DNA from: Microbacterium sp. MYb72 | GTDB lineage: Bacteria; Actinomycetota; Actinomycetes; Actinomycetales; Microbacteriaceae | Direction of reading: 5' to 3' | Assembly: GCF_002979415.1 (NCBI RefSeq) | Contig: NZ_PCOT01000004.1 | Location: forward strand, 111,860-175,859 | Length of the DNA: 64,000 nt | Shown: positions 1-8,598 of the stretch, in pieces | Numbering within the stretch: position 1 is the first letter of the stretch | How the letters are laid out: every line of letters begins with the position of its first letter | Program-made: the position numbers and the translations under genes | The notes under the pieces: model-generated | The model's input: the letters and a program-made list of their open reading frames with translations, nothing else | Databases searched by the model: none | Told to the model about the DNA's origin: nothing

Positions 1-353
1 GGCGTCGCCAGGCGTCGCGCGACGTCGACGAGCTCGAGCGCCGTGCTCGGCCAGCCGTTCGTGAGCAGCACGGGGACGCCGGAACCTCCGGGCTCGGGAT
101 CGAAGCGAAGATACGCGACGGACGCGCCGTCGATGTCTGCACGTCGCCAGGGCAGCGCGTCGATGCGCTCTTGCTGAACGCGCCAGTCGAAGTCGTTCAG
201 CCATACTCCGACGAGCCGGCGGAGCTCATCCTGATCAGTGCCCGCATCCCAGCCCTGCACAGGCCACGGCTCCGGCCAGCGCGTCCCGCGAAGTCGCCGG
301 CGCAGGTCATCGAGATCATTCTCACTGACCTCTAGGGGTGACATTCCGGGCAT
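1..353 (-). CDS. Epoxide hydrolase, N-terminal part (cut by window edge)
   Basis: The reverse strand reads from ATG at 353 to the window edge with no stop, about 117 codons. The first ~90 residues match the epoxide-hydrolase N-terminal (EHN) domain: an LRRRLRGTRWPEP stretch, then a WLNDFDWR segment and an IDG.SVAYLRF beta strand. They are followed by the start of the alpha/beta-hydrolase core, LLTNGWPST, which corresponds to the HGWPGS oxyanion motif of the family with His changed to Asn. The start at 353 has GGAAGAGG six bases upstream; an in-frame ATG at 344 is the alternative. The catalytic Asp, His and lid tyrosines lie outside the window. Known members open epoxides to diols; the substrate here is unknown. 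Confidence 0.85.
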   Translation of the reverse strand, partial: MPGMSPLEVSENDLDDLRRRLRGTRWPEPWPVQGWDAGTDQDELRRLVGVWLNDFDWRVQQERIDALPWRRADIDGASVAYLRFDPEPGGSGVPVLLTNGWPSTALELVDVARRLAT

Positions 354-460
354 GGGAGACCTCTTCCGAGACGGCGGCGGTGCAGTCCCGACGCTACCTC
401 GATGCACCGACACCGGGGGCGCCCTCGGGTGGCGCCCTCCCAATCCCGCAGCGTTCGGAA

Positions 461-501
461 AATGAAGAAAGACCCCCACTTCGTGGAGGTCTTTCTTCAT
501 T
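461..501 (-). terminator. Intrinsic terminator after tRNA-Ser
   Basis: A 19-bp inverted repeat with one mismatch (461-479 with 483-501) forms a long hairpin with a tiny loop. On the reverse strand it directly follows the CCA end of the tRNA gene and is followed by a short T run (ATTTTCC), as expected for a rho-independent terminator. It would also stop transcription arriving from the left. Confidence 0.85.
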
Positions 502-591
502 GGCGGTGACGGTGGGATTTGAACCCACGGTAGGGGGTTACCCTACACAACTTTTCGAGAGTTGCACCTTCGGCCGCTCGGACACGTCACC
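501..591 (-). tRNA. tRNA-Ser(CGA)
   Basis: The 91-nt class II tRNA has acceptor stem GGTGACG paired with CGTCACC, discriminator G and an encoded CCA. The anticodon loop CTCGAAA gives anticodon CGA, which reads UCG serine codons. It has a long variable arm (GTAGGGTAACCCCCTAC) and the T loop GGTTCAAATCC. All arms pair well. Confidence 0.97.
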
Positions 592-645
592 GCGGACTAG
601 CTTACGCGAGACGCCGCCCCGGCGCGAATCGAGCGATCCACCGCC

Positions 646-730
646 CGTCGACTTCTCGTGCTCTCGCCGAGTGCATGGGACGTTCGCGCCAACGAGCCGT
701 GCACTCGGCGACTTCACGTGAAGTCGACAC
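646..730. repeat. 85-bp imperfect palindromic element
   Basis: Two ~33-nt inverted arms (646-678 and 698-730) match at about 27 positions. The arms contain the perfect pair GCCGAGTGCA/TGCACTCGGC, and the right arm carries a separate 16-bp perfect palindrome (710-725). A short GACGC tandem tract follows at about 736-757. It lies between the convergently positioned end of the MetE-like gene and the tRNA promoter, so it may act as a terminator. Its size and structure resemble the other palindromic elements in the window, but the sequence is unrelated. Confidence 0.7.
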
Positions 731-763
731 GGCACGACGCGACGCGACGCGACGCGACCCGGC

Positions 764-1810
764 TCACCAGGTGGCGGCGAGCTCCGCGTGGGTGCGCAGG
801 ATGTCCTCGGTCGTTCCTGCGGGGGCGCGGCCGATGCCGCACTCCGTCGCCACGCCGAACTCGGGGGTGAAGGGGCGTGCGGCGGCTATGCGGCGCTCGG
901 CACCCTGGACGCCGTCCTCGCGGTGCACGAGCCCGAGGTACAGCTCGCCGTCGTACGACAGGCCGGCGAGCGGTGCGAAGTACGCCTCGTCGTCACGCTC
1001 GATCGGCACGGGCAGGTGCAGCCAGGTCAGATCCCGCGCGGATGCCGCGGTCACGGCGTTCGCGTAGCGCACGAGGTTCGCGGCATCCGTCGGCTCCACG
1101 AAGTGCTTCTCCCCCGCGTCGCCGTAGCAGAGGTGCACGCCGACCTCGACGTCGGCGGGCACGGCATCCACCAGCGCAGCCAGTCGCGACACGAGACCGT
1201 CGAAGGCGTCGCCCGGCCACCACGCCTCTATGACCTTGCCGTAGCCGGCCGCGCGCTCGATGATGCCCATCTCGCTCGCGACGTCCCACTGGATCGCCAG
1301 GTCGTCGTGCGGGATCGCCGCGAGGATCTCGTCGACCTCGCCCAGGATCGCCGCCGTGTACACGGGCTCGATCGCCGCCCGGTCGTCGCCGGAGAAGAAC
1401 GAGGAGATCACCGCGAGCGGGGTCGGCAGCGACACCTGGAACCGGGCCCCCTCGGCGAGCTCCCCCGCCGCGCGGAGACGAGAGAACACCACGTAGGAGT
1501 CGATCGCCGCAGACGCGTAGCCGAGGGCGGGCAGGCGGATGCCGGCGGCATCCGTTCCCTGGGCGATCCGCAGCGGCCTGGCGTCGATCCCTGCACGGAA
1601 CGGGATCGGCTCGTCGCCTACCCGCTCGATGCCCTCAGCCTGGCCGAGCACGTCGGGCTGGAACATGATCCAGTGGAACCTCGTGCCGACCTCCCCGTCG
1701 GGCAGACGGCGCAGCCGCCGTCCGAGGATCGCGGATGCCGTGCGCATCGTGGTCTCGGCATCGTCGTAGTTCACGCTGCCCACGAGGTGGGCGCCCTGCG
1801 GCTGAGTCAT
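764..1810 (-). CDS. MetE-like (cobalamin-independent methionine synthase fold) protein
   Basis: The 348-residue protein resembles the C-terminal TIM-barrel half of MetE/UROD-superfamily enzymes. Visible family features are the early LPDGEVGTRFHWI segment, WDVASE in mid-protein, HLCYGD (a likely His-x-Cys zinc pair) and ATECGIGR near the C-terminus (the second zinc cysteine). It lacks the N-terminal half of true MetE, so a catabolic or salvage methyl-transfer role is as likely as methionine synthesis. It stands alone in a monocistronic setting. Family assignment is good; substrate is unknown. Confidence 0.75.
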   Translation of the reverse strand: MTQPQGAHLVGSVNYDDAETTMRTASAILGRRLRRLPDGEVGTRFHWIMFQPDVLGQAEGIERVGDEPIPFRAGIDARPLRIAQGTDAAGIRLPALGYASAAIDSYVVFSRLRAAGELAEGARFQVSLPTPLAVISSFFSGDDRAAIEPVYTAAILGEVDEILAAIPHDDLAIQWDVASEMGIIERAAGYGKVIEAWWPGDAFDGLVSRLAALVDAVPADVEVGVHLCYGDAGEKHFVEPTDAANLVRYANAVTAASARDLTWLHLPVPIERDDEAYFAPLAGLSYDGELYLGLVHREDGVQGAERRIAAARPFTPEFGVATECGIGRAPAGTTEDILRTHAELAATW

Positions 1811-1852
1811 TTTTCCAGGCTATCGGCGCCTGCGAGCGACGGATGCCCCGAG

Positions 1853-1866
1853 TTAGGATTGCCTAA
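1853..1866. promoter_or_regulatory. Possible iron-box half-operator
   Basis: TTAGGATTGCCTAA is a perfect 5-bp inverted repeat (TTAGG/CCTAA) 24 bases before the start codon at 1890. It matches the inner part of the actinobacterial DtxR/IdeR box (TTAGG-N4-CCTAA) but lacks the outer half. Regulation by iron is an inference. Confidence 0.4.
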
Positions 1867-1889
1867 GCGAGAACCGAGGAGGACGCGGC

Positions 1890-2666
1890 ATGGGGTACAT
1901 CACGTCTGAGGCACTGGCCGAGACCGGCTACGTCGTGCTCGACGACCACGACCAGTCGTCCGACCCCGCCGAGTGGCTCGATCTCGAGTACGTGCCGTGG
2001 CGCTCGTCGGGGATCACGCGCTTCGCCCCGCTCGCGAGCTTCGCCGGCGACGTCGAGTGCAACGGTTTCTGGAACCACACCCCTCCACGTCCCGACAAGG
2101 ACGGGGTGTGGGTCGCCTCGCAGGTCGCCCTCGCTCCCGTGCTGCACCGCCGCGCCATCGAGCCCGGCGCCGGCGTCGGACGGTGCCGCGTGATCGAGCT
2201 GCAGCCCAACGAGTACGCCGACGCGATCTACAACCTCCATCAGGACGACAACAACCGCCTCAACGACGAGGGCACCGGCTGGGTGGTCCGCGGTTTCTTC
2301 AACCTCTCTGACGACGCCGACTCCCTGCTCATCCTGCGCTCCGACCGCTTCGACCCCGCCACCGAGATCCGCCTGCCGCTCCGCGAGGGCTCCCGGATCA
2401 TCGTCGACACCCAGCGCTTCTGGCATGCGGTGTGGCATCGCGGCGTCGCCCCGCGCTTCGCCCTGATCACGTCGTGGACCTCGGGCCCAGAGCTCGACGC
2501 CTACATCGCGGCGAACCACGGTGACCCGCATCCGCGGACCGTCGACCTGGATGCTTCGGTCGTGGAGGAGGCGCAGGTCGAGCTGCACCGCCGCATCGAG
2601 GAGCGCCGCCGCGCCTTCGAGGCGATGGGCGTCGTCATGGAGCCCCGCGCCGACCTCGCCCCCTGA
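1890..2666 (+). CDS. Possible Fe(II)/2-oxoglutarate-type oxygenase, uncharacterised
   Basis: The 258-residue soluble protein is preceded by a strong GAGGAGGA ribosome site. It contains LHQDDNN around residue 117, which gives an HxD pair. About 60 residues later it has RFWHAVWHRG followed by PRFALITSW, which would supply the distal His and the 2-oxoglutarate-binding Arg of a double-stranded beta-helix dioxygenase. The C-terminal ~40 residues form a charged helix (EEAQVELHRRIEERRRAFEAM). I do not recognise the exact family, so the oxygenase call is inferred from motif order only. The iron-box-like repeat upstream would fit an iron enzyme. Confidence 0.5.
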   Translation: MGYITSEALAETGYVVLDDHDQSSDPAEWLDLEYVPWRSSGITRFAPLASFAGDVECNGFWNHTPPRPDKDGVWVASQVALAPVLHRRAIEPGAGVGRCRVIELQPNEYADAIYNLHQDDNNRLNDEGTGWVVRGFFNLSDDADSLLILRSDRFDPATEIRLPLREGSRIIVDTQRFWHAVWHRGVAPRFALITSWTSGPELDAYIAANHGDPHPRTVDLDASVVEEAQVELHRRIEERRRAFEAMGVVMEPRADLAP

Positions 2667-2701
2667 CCCGTCCCGAGTCTTCTGTCACGCTTCGTGCGAC
2701 C

Positions 2702-4357
2702 TCAGACCGTGCGGCCGCCCTCGAGCCGGACGACGCGGTCCACCGTGCCCACCGGCGGGGCGACGTGCGAGATGAGCAGCACCGACTGCTCCCCCGCGGC
2801 GTGCAGCAGGTCTCGCAGCAGCGCATCGGATGCCGCGGGGTCCACGCCAGCGGTCGGCTCATCCAGCACGAGCACCGGGAAGCCGCGGAGCAGCGCTCGC
2901 GCGAGCGCGATCCGCTGGGCCTGACCGCCGGACACCAGCGCACCGCGGTCCCCGACCCGAGCGTCGAGCCCTCCGCGCTCGGCCACCCACGCTCCGAGAC
3001 CGACCCTGTCGAGGACGTCGAGCAGCTCGGCATCCGTCGCCGTGTCCCTCGCGAACAGCAGGTTCTGCCTGAGGTCTTCGTCGAACAGCTGCGGGCTCTG
3101 CTCGCACAGGCCGATGGTCCGGCGCAGCGCCGGACCCGAGAGCGACGAGGCGTCCATGCCGTCGAGGGCATACTCGCCCTCGATGCGGAGGAAGCCGACG
3201 AGCACGGCGGCCAGAGAGCTCTTGCCCGCACCGCTCGGGCCCGAGACGAGCACCCGCTCCCCCGGGGCGAGATCGAGGTCGACCCCCGCGAGCGCGACGG
3301 CCCCGCCCGGCCAGTGCGCGCGAGCTCCGCGGAGCCTCAGCGTCGGCACCCCGCCGAAGTCGGCATCCGCTCCGTCGTCTGCGCGGAGCTCTCGCGGCGC
3401 CTCGTCCGGGAGGACGTCGGCGATGCGCTGGGCGCTCGCCCTGACGCTCCGCCACGACGACGCGGCGATCGGCACCGCCCCGAAGATCTCGAACACCACC
3501 ATCGGCACCAGGACGACGACGGCCAGCCACGGCCCGTCGATCGCTCCGGAGAGGATGCCGGGAGCCGCGACCGCCAGCGCCCACGCGGATGCCGCTCCCG
3601 CCGCGACCGACACCACGCCGGCCGCGATCGCCTGAGCGAGGGACGCACGACCGACCGCACGGCGCAGGGCCCGATCGGCATCCGCGATGCGCCCGCGCGC
3701 CTGCTCCTCCGCGCTGTAGGCGATCAGCACGTCGAGGTCGCCGAAGTAGTCGACCAGGGCGGCCGACAGATCCGCTCGACGCGACGACAGCGACGCCTCC
3801 GCACGCGAGCCGAACAGCCATCCGAGCCCCACGGCGGCGCCCGCCGCGATCAGCAGGCACGCGGCGAGCGCGAGCGCGGCGGGCGGCGAGATGATCGCCA
3901 CGACCCCGACGGCGCCGACCGCGACCACCCCGGCGACCGCCAACGGCTGGACCACGCGCAGCGGGAGATTCTGCAGGTTCTCGACGTCGTCGACTAGCGC
4001 GGAGAGCACCCGGCCGTGATCGGTGCCGCCGAGGCCAGCGGGCGACAACGGGATCAATCGCCGCACCAGATCCGAACGGGTGCGGGCGAGCTGGCGCAGG
4101 GCCGCATCGTGCCCGGTCAGACGTTCGAGGTAGCGCGTCACCGCGCGGGAGACCGCGAAGAAGCGCACGCCGACCACCGCGATCGACAGCGGCACCAGCG
4201 AGTCCACGATCGAGGCGCTGACGATCAGCCAGCCGCTCACCGCGAGCAGGCTCACCGCGGCTGCCGCCGACAGCACGCCCCAGAAGAGGCCGGGGAGGAA
4301 TCGGAGGAACGGCGGCTGGGCCCGCCGCAGGATCGCGGACACGGAGGCGCCGGTCAT
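2702..4357 (-). CDS. cydC: Heterodimeric ABC exporter subunit CydC
   Basis: The 551-residue protein has an N-terminal six-helix ABC exporter membrane domain (residues ~15-300). Its nucleotide-binding domain has Walker A GPSGAGKSS, signature VSGGQAQRIALARALL, Walker B VLVLDEPTAGVD and H-loop ISHV. With CydD it exports cysteine/glutathione-type thiols needed for cytochrome bd assembly. Its ATG overlaps the cydD stop by four bases (ATGA at 4354-4357), indicating translational coupling. It is the last gene of the operon. Confidence 0.93.
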   Translation of the reverse strand: MTGASVSAILRRAQPPFLRFLPGLFWGVLSAAAAVSLLAVSGWLIVSASIVDSLVPLSIAVVGVRFFAVSRAVTRYLERLTGHDAALRQLARTRSDLVRRLIPLSPAGLGGTDHGRVLSALVDDVENLQNLPLRVVQPLAVAGVVAVGAVGVVAIISPPAALALAACLLIAAGAAVGLGWLFGSRAEASLSSRRADLSAALVDYFGDLDVLIAYSAEEQARGRIADADRALRRAVGRASLAQAIAAGVVSVAAGAASAWALAVAAPGILSGAIDGPWLAVVVLVPMVVFEIFGAVPIAASSWRSVRASAQRIADVLPDEAPRELRADDGADADFGGVPTLRLRGARAHWPGGAVALAGVDLDLAPGERVLVSGPSGAGKSSLAAVLVGFLRIEGEYALDGMDASSLSGPALRRTIGLCEQSPQLFDEDLRQNLLFARDTATDAELLDVLDRVGLGAWVAERGGLDARVGDRGALVSGGQAQRIALARALLRGFPVLVLDEPTAGVDPAASDALLRDLLHAAGEQSVLLISHVAPPVGTVDRVVRLEGGRTV

Positions 4358-6147
4358 GCGTCCACCCCCAGGTCGACGACGCGGTCGGCGATGTCGCGGG
4401 CCGATCGACGGTGCGAGACGAGCAGGATCGTCGCCCCGGCATCCGCGCGCTCGCGCAGGCTCGTCCACAGCCGAGCCTCCGTGTCGGGGTCGAGGGCGCT
4501 GGAGGGCTCGTCGAGCGCGAGGACCCGGTGGGCGCCGCGTGCGTGCCGATACAGCGCCCTGGCCACGGCCACCCGCTGCGCCTGCCCTCCGGAGAGCCCG
4601 CTGCCCTGCACGCCGAGCTCCCGGTCGGGGTCGAGCGCTCCGGCGCAGGCCGCGGCGAGGGCGGAGCGGATGCCGTCGGCATCCGGCTCCCGATCGCCGA
4701 GGGCCACGTTCGCGGCGATGGTCCCGCGGCTCAGCTGCGGCCGCTGCCCCGACCAGGCGAGCCAGTCGGCGGGGCTCAGGTGACGGACGTCCGCGCCCCC
4801 GAACGCCGCAGAGCCGTCGAACGGGACCGCTCCGCGGAGCGCCGCGAGCAGGCTCGACTTGCCCGCTCCGCTCGGCCCCTCGATGAGCGTGATGGTTCCT
4901 GGCTCTGCGGCGAAGGAGACGGGCGCGAGATCGCGCACGCGCAGGTTCTCGACGACGAGGTGCGCGGGCGCGGCGGTCCGTAACTCCTCAAGAACGGCCC
5001 GTTCGCCGCTCTCCGGGCCGTCTCCGCGTCGATCCAGCCAGGTTTGTGAGGAGTTGTGAACCGGGCGAGGGTCTCCCCCCGCATATGCTCCCGGTTCTCC
5101 GGAGTTCTGGCGCGCCCCCACCGCAGCGCCGACGACCGACGCGCCGGCGACCGACGCACCGGCTGTCGCGGCACCGGCCCCCGCAGCACCGGCTCCCGCA
5201 GCACCGGCCGCGTCGAGCACCTCGAACACGTCCTCCGTGGCGGCGACGCCCTCGGCCGCGGCGTGGAACTGCACGCCGACCTGACGGATCGGCAGGAACG
5301 CCTCGGGCGCGAGGAGCAGCACGAACAGTCCGACCTCGAGCGACAGGTCGCCCGCGAGCAGCCGGAACCCGATCGACACCGCGATCAGGGCCACGGCCAG
5401 CGACGCGAGCAGCTCCATCGCGAAACCCGAGAGGAAGGAGAACCGCAGCACCTTCATGGTCTCGCGGCGGTAGTCGTCGGCCGTCGCCTCGATGCGGTCG
5501 GCCGCACGCCGGTCGCGTCCGAACAGCCGCAGCGTCGACAGCCCCTGCACGGTGTCGGCGAACCGCACGGCGAGGGTCTGGAGCGTCTGCCACTGGCGGC
5601 GCTGCACGGTGCGCGTCGCCATGCCGATGAGCACGAGGAACAGCGGGATCAGCGGGAGCGTGATGATCGCGGTGAGGCCGCTGAGCCAGTCCTGCCACCA
5701 CATGACGGCGACGAGCACCGGGGTCGCGATCACCGTCAGCACGAGCTGCGGGATGTACCGCGCGAAGTACGCGTCCAGAGCCTCGAGCCCGTGCCCCGCG
5801 GTGACCGCGAGAGAGGCGCGGTTGCGCTGTGCGAGCCACCCTGGTCCGAGCCGCCCGACCGCGGAGATCAGCGCGGCCCGCAGCTGCGCACCCGTCGCCG
5901 CCGCCGCGCGTGTGCCCGCGGCGTCCGACGCGGCGATCAGCAGTCCGCGGATGCCGGCGAGCCCGAGCAACCACAGGATCGACGCCGTCACGTCGCGCCC
6001 CGCGACGGCGCCGGTGACGGCATCCGTCAGCATCCACGCGAACGCGACCGTGACCGCCGTCTGCGCCACGCCGATCAGCGCGGAGGCCGCGACGAACACC
6101 CGTGCGGCACTCGCGTACCGCAGCAGACGGGGGTCGAGGGGCTTCAC
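4354..6147 (-). CDS. cydD: Heterodimeric ABC exporter subunit CydD with an expanded linker
   Basis: The 597-residue ABC exporter half-transporter starts with GTG at 6147, overlapping the cydB stop (GTGA). The membrane domain spans residues ~15-310. The nucleotide-binding domain, from ~400, has Walker A GPSGAGKSS, signature LSGGQAQRVAVARALY, Walker B VLALDEPSSALD and H-loop VSHRR. Between them lies an unusual linker of ~80 residues. Residues ~318-345 are an Ala/Gly-rich tandem repeat, and ~346-390 are encoded by DNA matching the dispersed palindromes found at 11690 and 42504. The reading frame is intact through the insert. It is the partner of CydC in thiol export for bd-oxidase maturation. 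Confidence 0.92.
   Translation of the reverse strand: MKPLDPRLLRYASAARVFVAASALIGVAQTAVTVAFAWMLTDAVTGAVAGRDVTASILWLLGLAGIRGLLIAASDAAGTRAAAATGAQLRAALISAVGRLGPGWLAQRNRASLAVTAGHGLEALDAYFARYIPQLVLTVIATPVLVAVMWWQDWLSGLTAIITLPLIPLFLVLIGMATRTVQRRQWQTLQTLAVRFADTVQGLSTLRLFGRDRRAADRIEATADDYRRETMKVLRFSFLSGFAMELLASLAVALIAVSIGFRLLAGDLSLEVGLFVLLLAPEAFLPIRQVGVQFHAAAEGVAATEDVFEVLDAAGAAGAGAAGAGAATAGASVAGASVVGAAVGARQNSGEPGAYAGGDPRPVHNSSQTWLDRRGDGPESGERAVLEELRTAAPAHLVVENLRVRDLAPVSFAAEPGTITLIEGPSGAGKSSLLAALRGAVPFDGSAAFGGADVRHLSPADWLAWSGQRPQLSRGTIAANVALGDREPDADGIRSALAAACAGALDPDRELGVQGSGLSGGQAQRVAVARALYRHARGAHRVLALDEPSSALDPDTEARLWTSLRERADAGATILLVSHRRSARDIADRVVDLGVDA
4978..5112. repeat. Palindromic elements (families A and B) inside cydD
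   Basis: 4978-5062 has inverted ends around AACTCCTCA (left) and TGAGGAGTTGTGAACC (right), matching the element at 42504-42605. Immediately beside it, 5093-5112 carries CTCCGGAGTTCTGG, the arm of the element at 11690-11775. Both fall in the linker between the two domains of CydD and keep the frame open. Confidence 0.75.
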
Positions 6148-7166
6148 GCGTGCGCCGGAGCCGCCTCGATGTGACTGCGCCGCACGCGCTTGCGGAACAC
6201 CCAGTACGTCCAGCCCTGGTAGAGCAGCACGAGCGGCATCGCGACCAGAGCCGTCCAGCTCATGATCTGCAGCGTGTACGGGGTGCTCGACGCGTTCTCG
6301 ATCGTGAGGCTGTACGCCGGGTCGATGGTCGACCGCATCACGTACGGGAACAGCGCGCCGAACAGCATCACGACCGCACCGGCCACGGTCACCGCGGCGG
6401 CGGCGAACGCCCAGCCGTCGCGTCCGCGGAGCGAGAAGGCGACCGCTCCGATGAGAGCGACCGCGGCGAGAGCGCCGCATCCGATCACCATCCACAGCAG
6501 CGGCGCCTCCCGCTCCGCCGCCATGACGATCGTCCAGACGACCGTGCCGGCCGCGGCGAGGATCGTGGGCACCGCCGCGAGGCGGACCAGACGACGCGCG
6601 TCCTCATGCACCTGCGCGTCGGTCTTCAGGGCGACGAACAGCACACCGTGCAGGAAGAACAGCAGCAGCGTGGTCACGCCGACGAGCAGCGCGTACGGGT
6701 TCAGCAGCGACAGCAGGCCGCCGACGAAGATGTGGTTCTCATCGAGGGCGACGCCCTGCACGATGTTGCCGAAGGCCACACCCCACAGGAGCGCGGGGAC
6801 GACGGAGCCGATCACGATCATCCGGTCGAAGCCGCGCTTCCACTTCAGCGAGTCGCGCTGGTGCCGGTACTCGAACGAGACCCCGCGGAGGATGAGCGCG
6901 AGCAGGATCAGCAGGAGCGGGAGGTAGAAGCCGCTGAACAGCGTCGCGTACCACTCGGGGAACGACGCGAACAGGCAGGCGCCGGCGACGATGACCCAGG
7001 TCTCGTTGAGATCCCACACGGGGCCGATGGTGTTGATCACCTGACGGCGGGAGACGTCGTCCTTGCCGAGGAACGGCAGCGACATGCCCACGCCGAAGTC
7101 GAATCCGTCGAGCACGAAGTAGCCGACGAAGAAGAAGGCGACGATCCAGAACCAGAGGTATTCCAC
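6144..7166 (-). CDS. cydB: Cytochrome bd ubiquinol/menaquinol oxidase subunit II
   Basis: This 340-residue membrane protein has about eight to nine hydrophobic segments. It has the subunit II hallmarks: the GYFVLDGFDFGVG start, the GPVWDLNETWVI segment with conserved Trp and Glu, and FPEWYATLFSGFYLPL. It starts with GTG at 7166 behind AGAAAGGAG, 16 bases after cydA. It forms the quinol oxidase with CydA and carries no haem itself. Confidence 0.97.
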   Translation of the reverse strand: MEYLWFWIVAFFFVGYFVLDGFDFGVGMSLPFLGKDDVSRRQVINTIGPVWDLNETWVIVAGACLFASFPEWYATLFSGFYLPLLLILLALILRGVSFEYRHQRDSLKWKRGFDRMIVIGSVVPALLWGVAFGNIVQGVALDENHIFVGGLLSLLNPYALLVGVTTLLLFFLHGVLFVALKTDAQVHEDARRLVRLAAVPTILAAAGTVVWTIVMAAEREAPLLWMVIGCGALAAVALIGAVAFSLRGRDGWAFAAAAVTVAGAVVMLFGALFPYVMRSTIDPAYSLTIENASSTPYTLQIMSWTALVAMPLVLLYQGWTYWVFRKRVRRSHIEAAPAHA

Positions 7167-7182
7167 GGTCTTCTCCTTTCTC

Positions 7183-8598
7183 TCAGTAGACGACAGACGA
7201 CAGCTGGGCCGTCTCCTCGTGGGGCTGCTCTGTGGTGTCGGGGCCCTTCTGCGCGGCCTTCACGATGAGTCGGATCTCGACGACGGCGAGCGCCGCGTAG
7301 ATCGCCGTGAACGCGATCAGGGAGATGAGCACCTCGACGCCCGAGACGCCCGGCGAGACGCCGTCCTGCGTGGTCATGAGCCCGAACACGATCCAGGGCT
7401 GCCTGCCCATCTCGGTGAAGACCCAGCCCATGATGTTGGCGACGAGCGCGAGGGGGAACGACCAGATCGCAAGCTTCCACATCCAGGGGGCCGGGGGCTT
7501 CTTGGCGCCCTTGCGGGTCAGCCAGAGGCCGACGACGGCGACGAGCGCTGCGGCCATGCCGAGGCCGATCATCCAGCGGAACGCCCAGTACGTGACCCAC
7601 AGGATCGGGGCGAACTCGGTCAGCCCGGTGTCGGCGAAGGTCGTCGCGTACTCGGCGTTGAGGTCGTTGATGCCGTGCACGCAGGCGTCGAACGTGTGCG
7701 TCGACAGCAGCGACAGCAGGTACGGCACGCGGATGGAGAACAGCTCGGAGCTGCCGTCCGGGGTGCCCAGCGTGAACAGGCTGAACGAGGCGTCAGGGCC
7801 GCAGACCGTGTTGAACGTGGCCTCGGCCGCCGCCATCTTCATCGGCTGCGCGGCGTACATCGCGAGACCCAGCTGGTCGCCGGTGAGCACGACACCGGCG
7901 GTCGAGACGATCATCGCCCACAGACCGAACTTGAGCGAGATGCGCATGGTGTCGAAGTGCTGGCCGCGTGCGAGGTGCCAGGCCGAGACCGAGATCACGA
8001 CGCCGGCGGCGAACATCAGGGCGCCGAAGATCGTGTGCGGGAAAGCGGCGAGCGCGACCGGGTTGGTCAGCAGCGCCCAGAAGTCGGTGAGCTCCGCCCG
8101 GTTCGTCTCGGGGTTGAAGGTGTAGCCGACCGGGTTCTGCATGAACGCGTTGGCGGCGATGATGAAGTACGCCGACAGGATGCTGCCGATCGAGACGCAC
8201 CAGATGGTGGCAAGGTGCAGCTTCTGCGGGAGCTTGTCCCAGCCGAAGATCCACAGCCCGATGAAGGTCGCCTCGAAGAAGAAGGCGAGCAGCCCCTCGA
8301 AGGCCAGCGGGGCGCCGAACACGTCGCCGACGAAGCGGGAGTAGTCCGACCAGTTCATGCCGAACTGGAACTCCTGCACGATGCCGGTGACCACGCCCAT
8401 GGCGAAGTTGATCAGGAAGATCTTGCCGAAGAAGCGGGTCAGGTGCAGGTACTGGACCTTGCCGGTGCGCACCCACGCGGTCTGGAAGATCGCCGCGACC
8501 AGCGCCATGCCGATCGTCAGCGGCACGAACAGGTAGTGGTAGACGGTGGTGAGGCCGAACTGCCATCGGCTCAGCGCCAGCGGATCAAGCCATTCCAT
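7183..8598 (-). CDS. cydA: Cytochrome bd quinol oxidase subunit I
   Basis: The 471-residue protein matches CydA. It has the N-terminal RWQFGLTTVYHYLFVPLTIG segment with a haem-ligand His, the FGKIFLINFAMGVVTGIVQEFQFG helix, and the C-terminal EMGRQPWIVFG motif. The Q-loop is short, as in the actinobacterial/Bacillus type. The enzyme reduces O2 to water using quinol and contains haems b558, b595 and d. Its ATG at 8598 lies inside the end of the upstream regulator gene, so both are probably co-translated. Confidence 0.97.
   Translation of the reverse strand: MEWLDPLALSRWQFGLTTVYHYLFVPLTIGMALVAAIFQTAWVRTGKVQYLHLTRFFGKIFLINFAMGVVTGIVQEFQFGMNWSDYSRFVGDVFGAPLAFEGLLAFFFEATFIGLWIFGWDKLPQKLHLATIWCVSIGSILSAYFIIAANAFMQNPVGYTFNPETNRAELTDFWALLTNPVALAAFPHTIFGALMFAAGVVISVSAWHLARGQHFDTMRISLKFGLWAMIVSTAGVVLTGDQLGLAMYAAQPMKMAAAEATFNTVCGPDASFSLFTLGTPDGSSELFSIRVPYLLSLLSTHTFDACVHGINDLNAEYATTFADTGLTEFAPILWVTYWAFRWMIGLGMAAALVAVVGLWLTRKGAKKPPAPWMWKLAIWSFPLALVANIMGWVFTEMGRQPWIVFGLMTTQDGVSPGVSGVEVLISLIAFTAIYAALAVVEIRLIVKAAQKGPDTTEQPHEETAQLSSVVY

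Noticed and set aside
788..1909. 373-codon forward frame over the MetE-like gene
   Set aside because: It is antisense to a gene with clear family motifs, and its sequence resembles reverse-strand artefact, not a protein.
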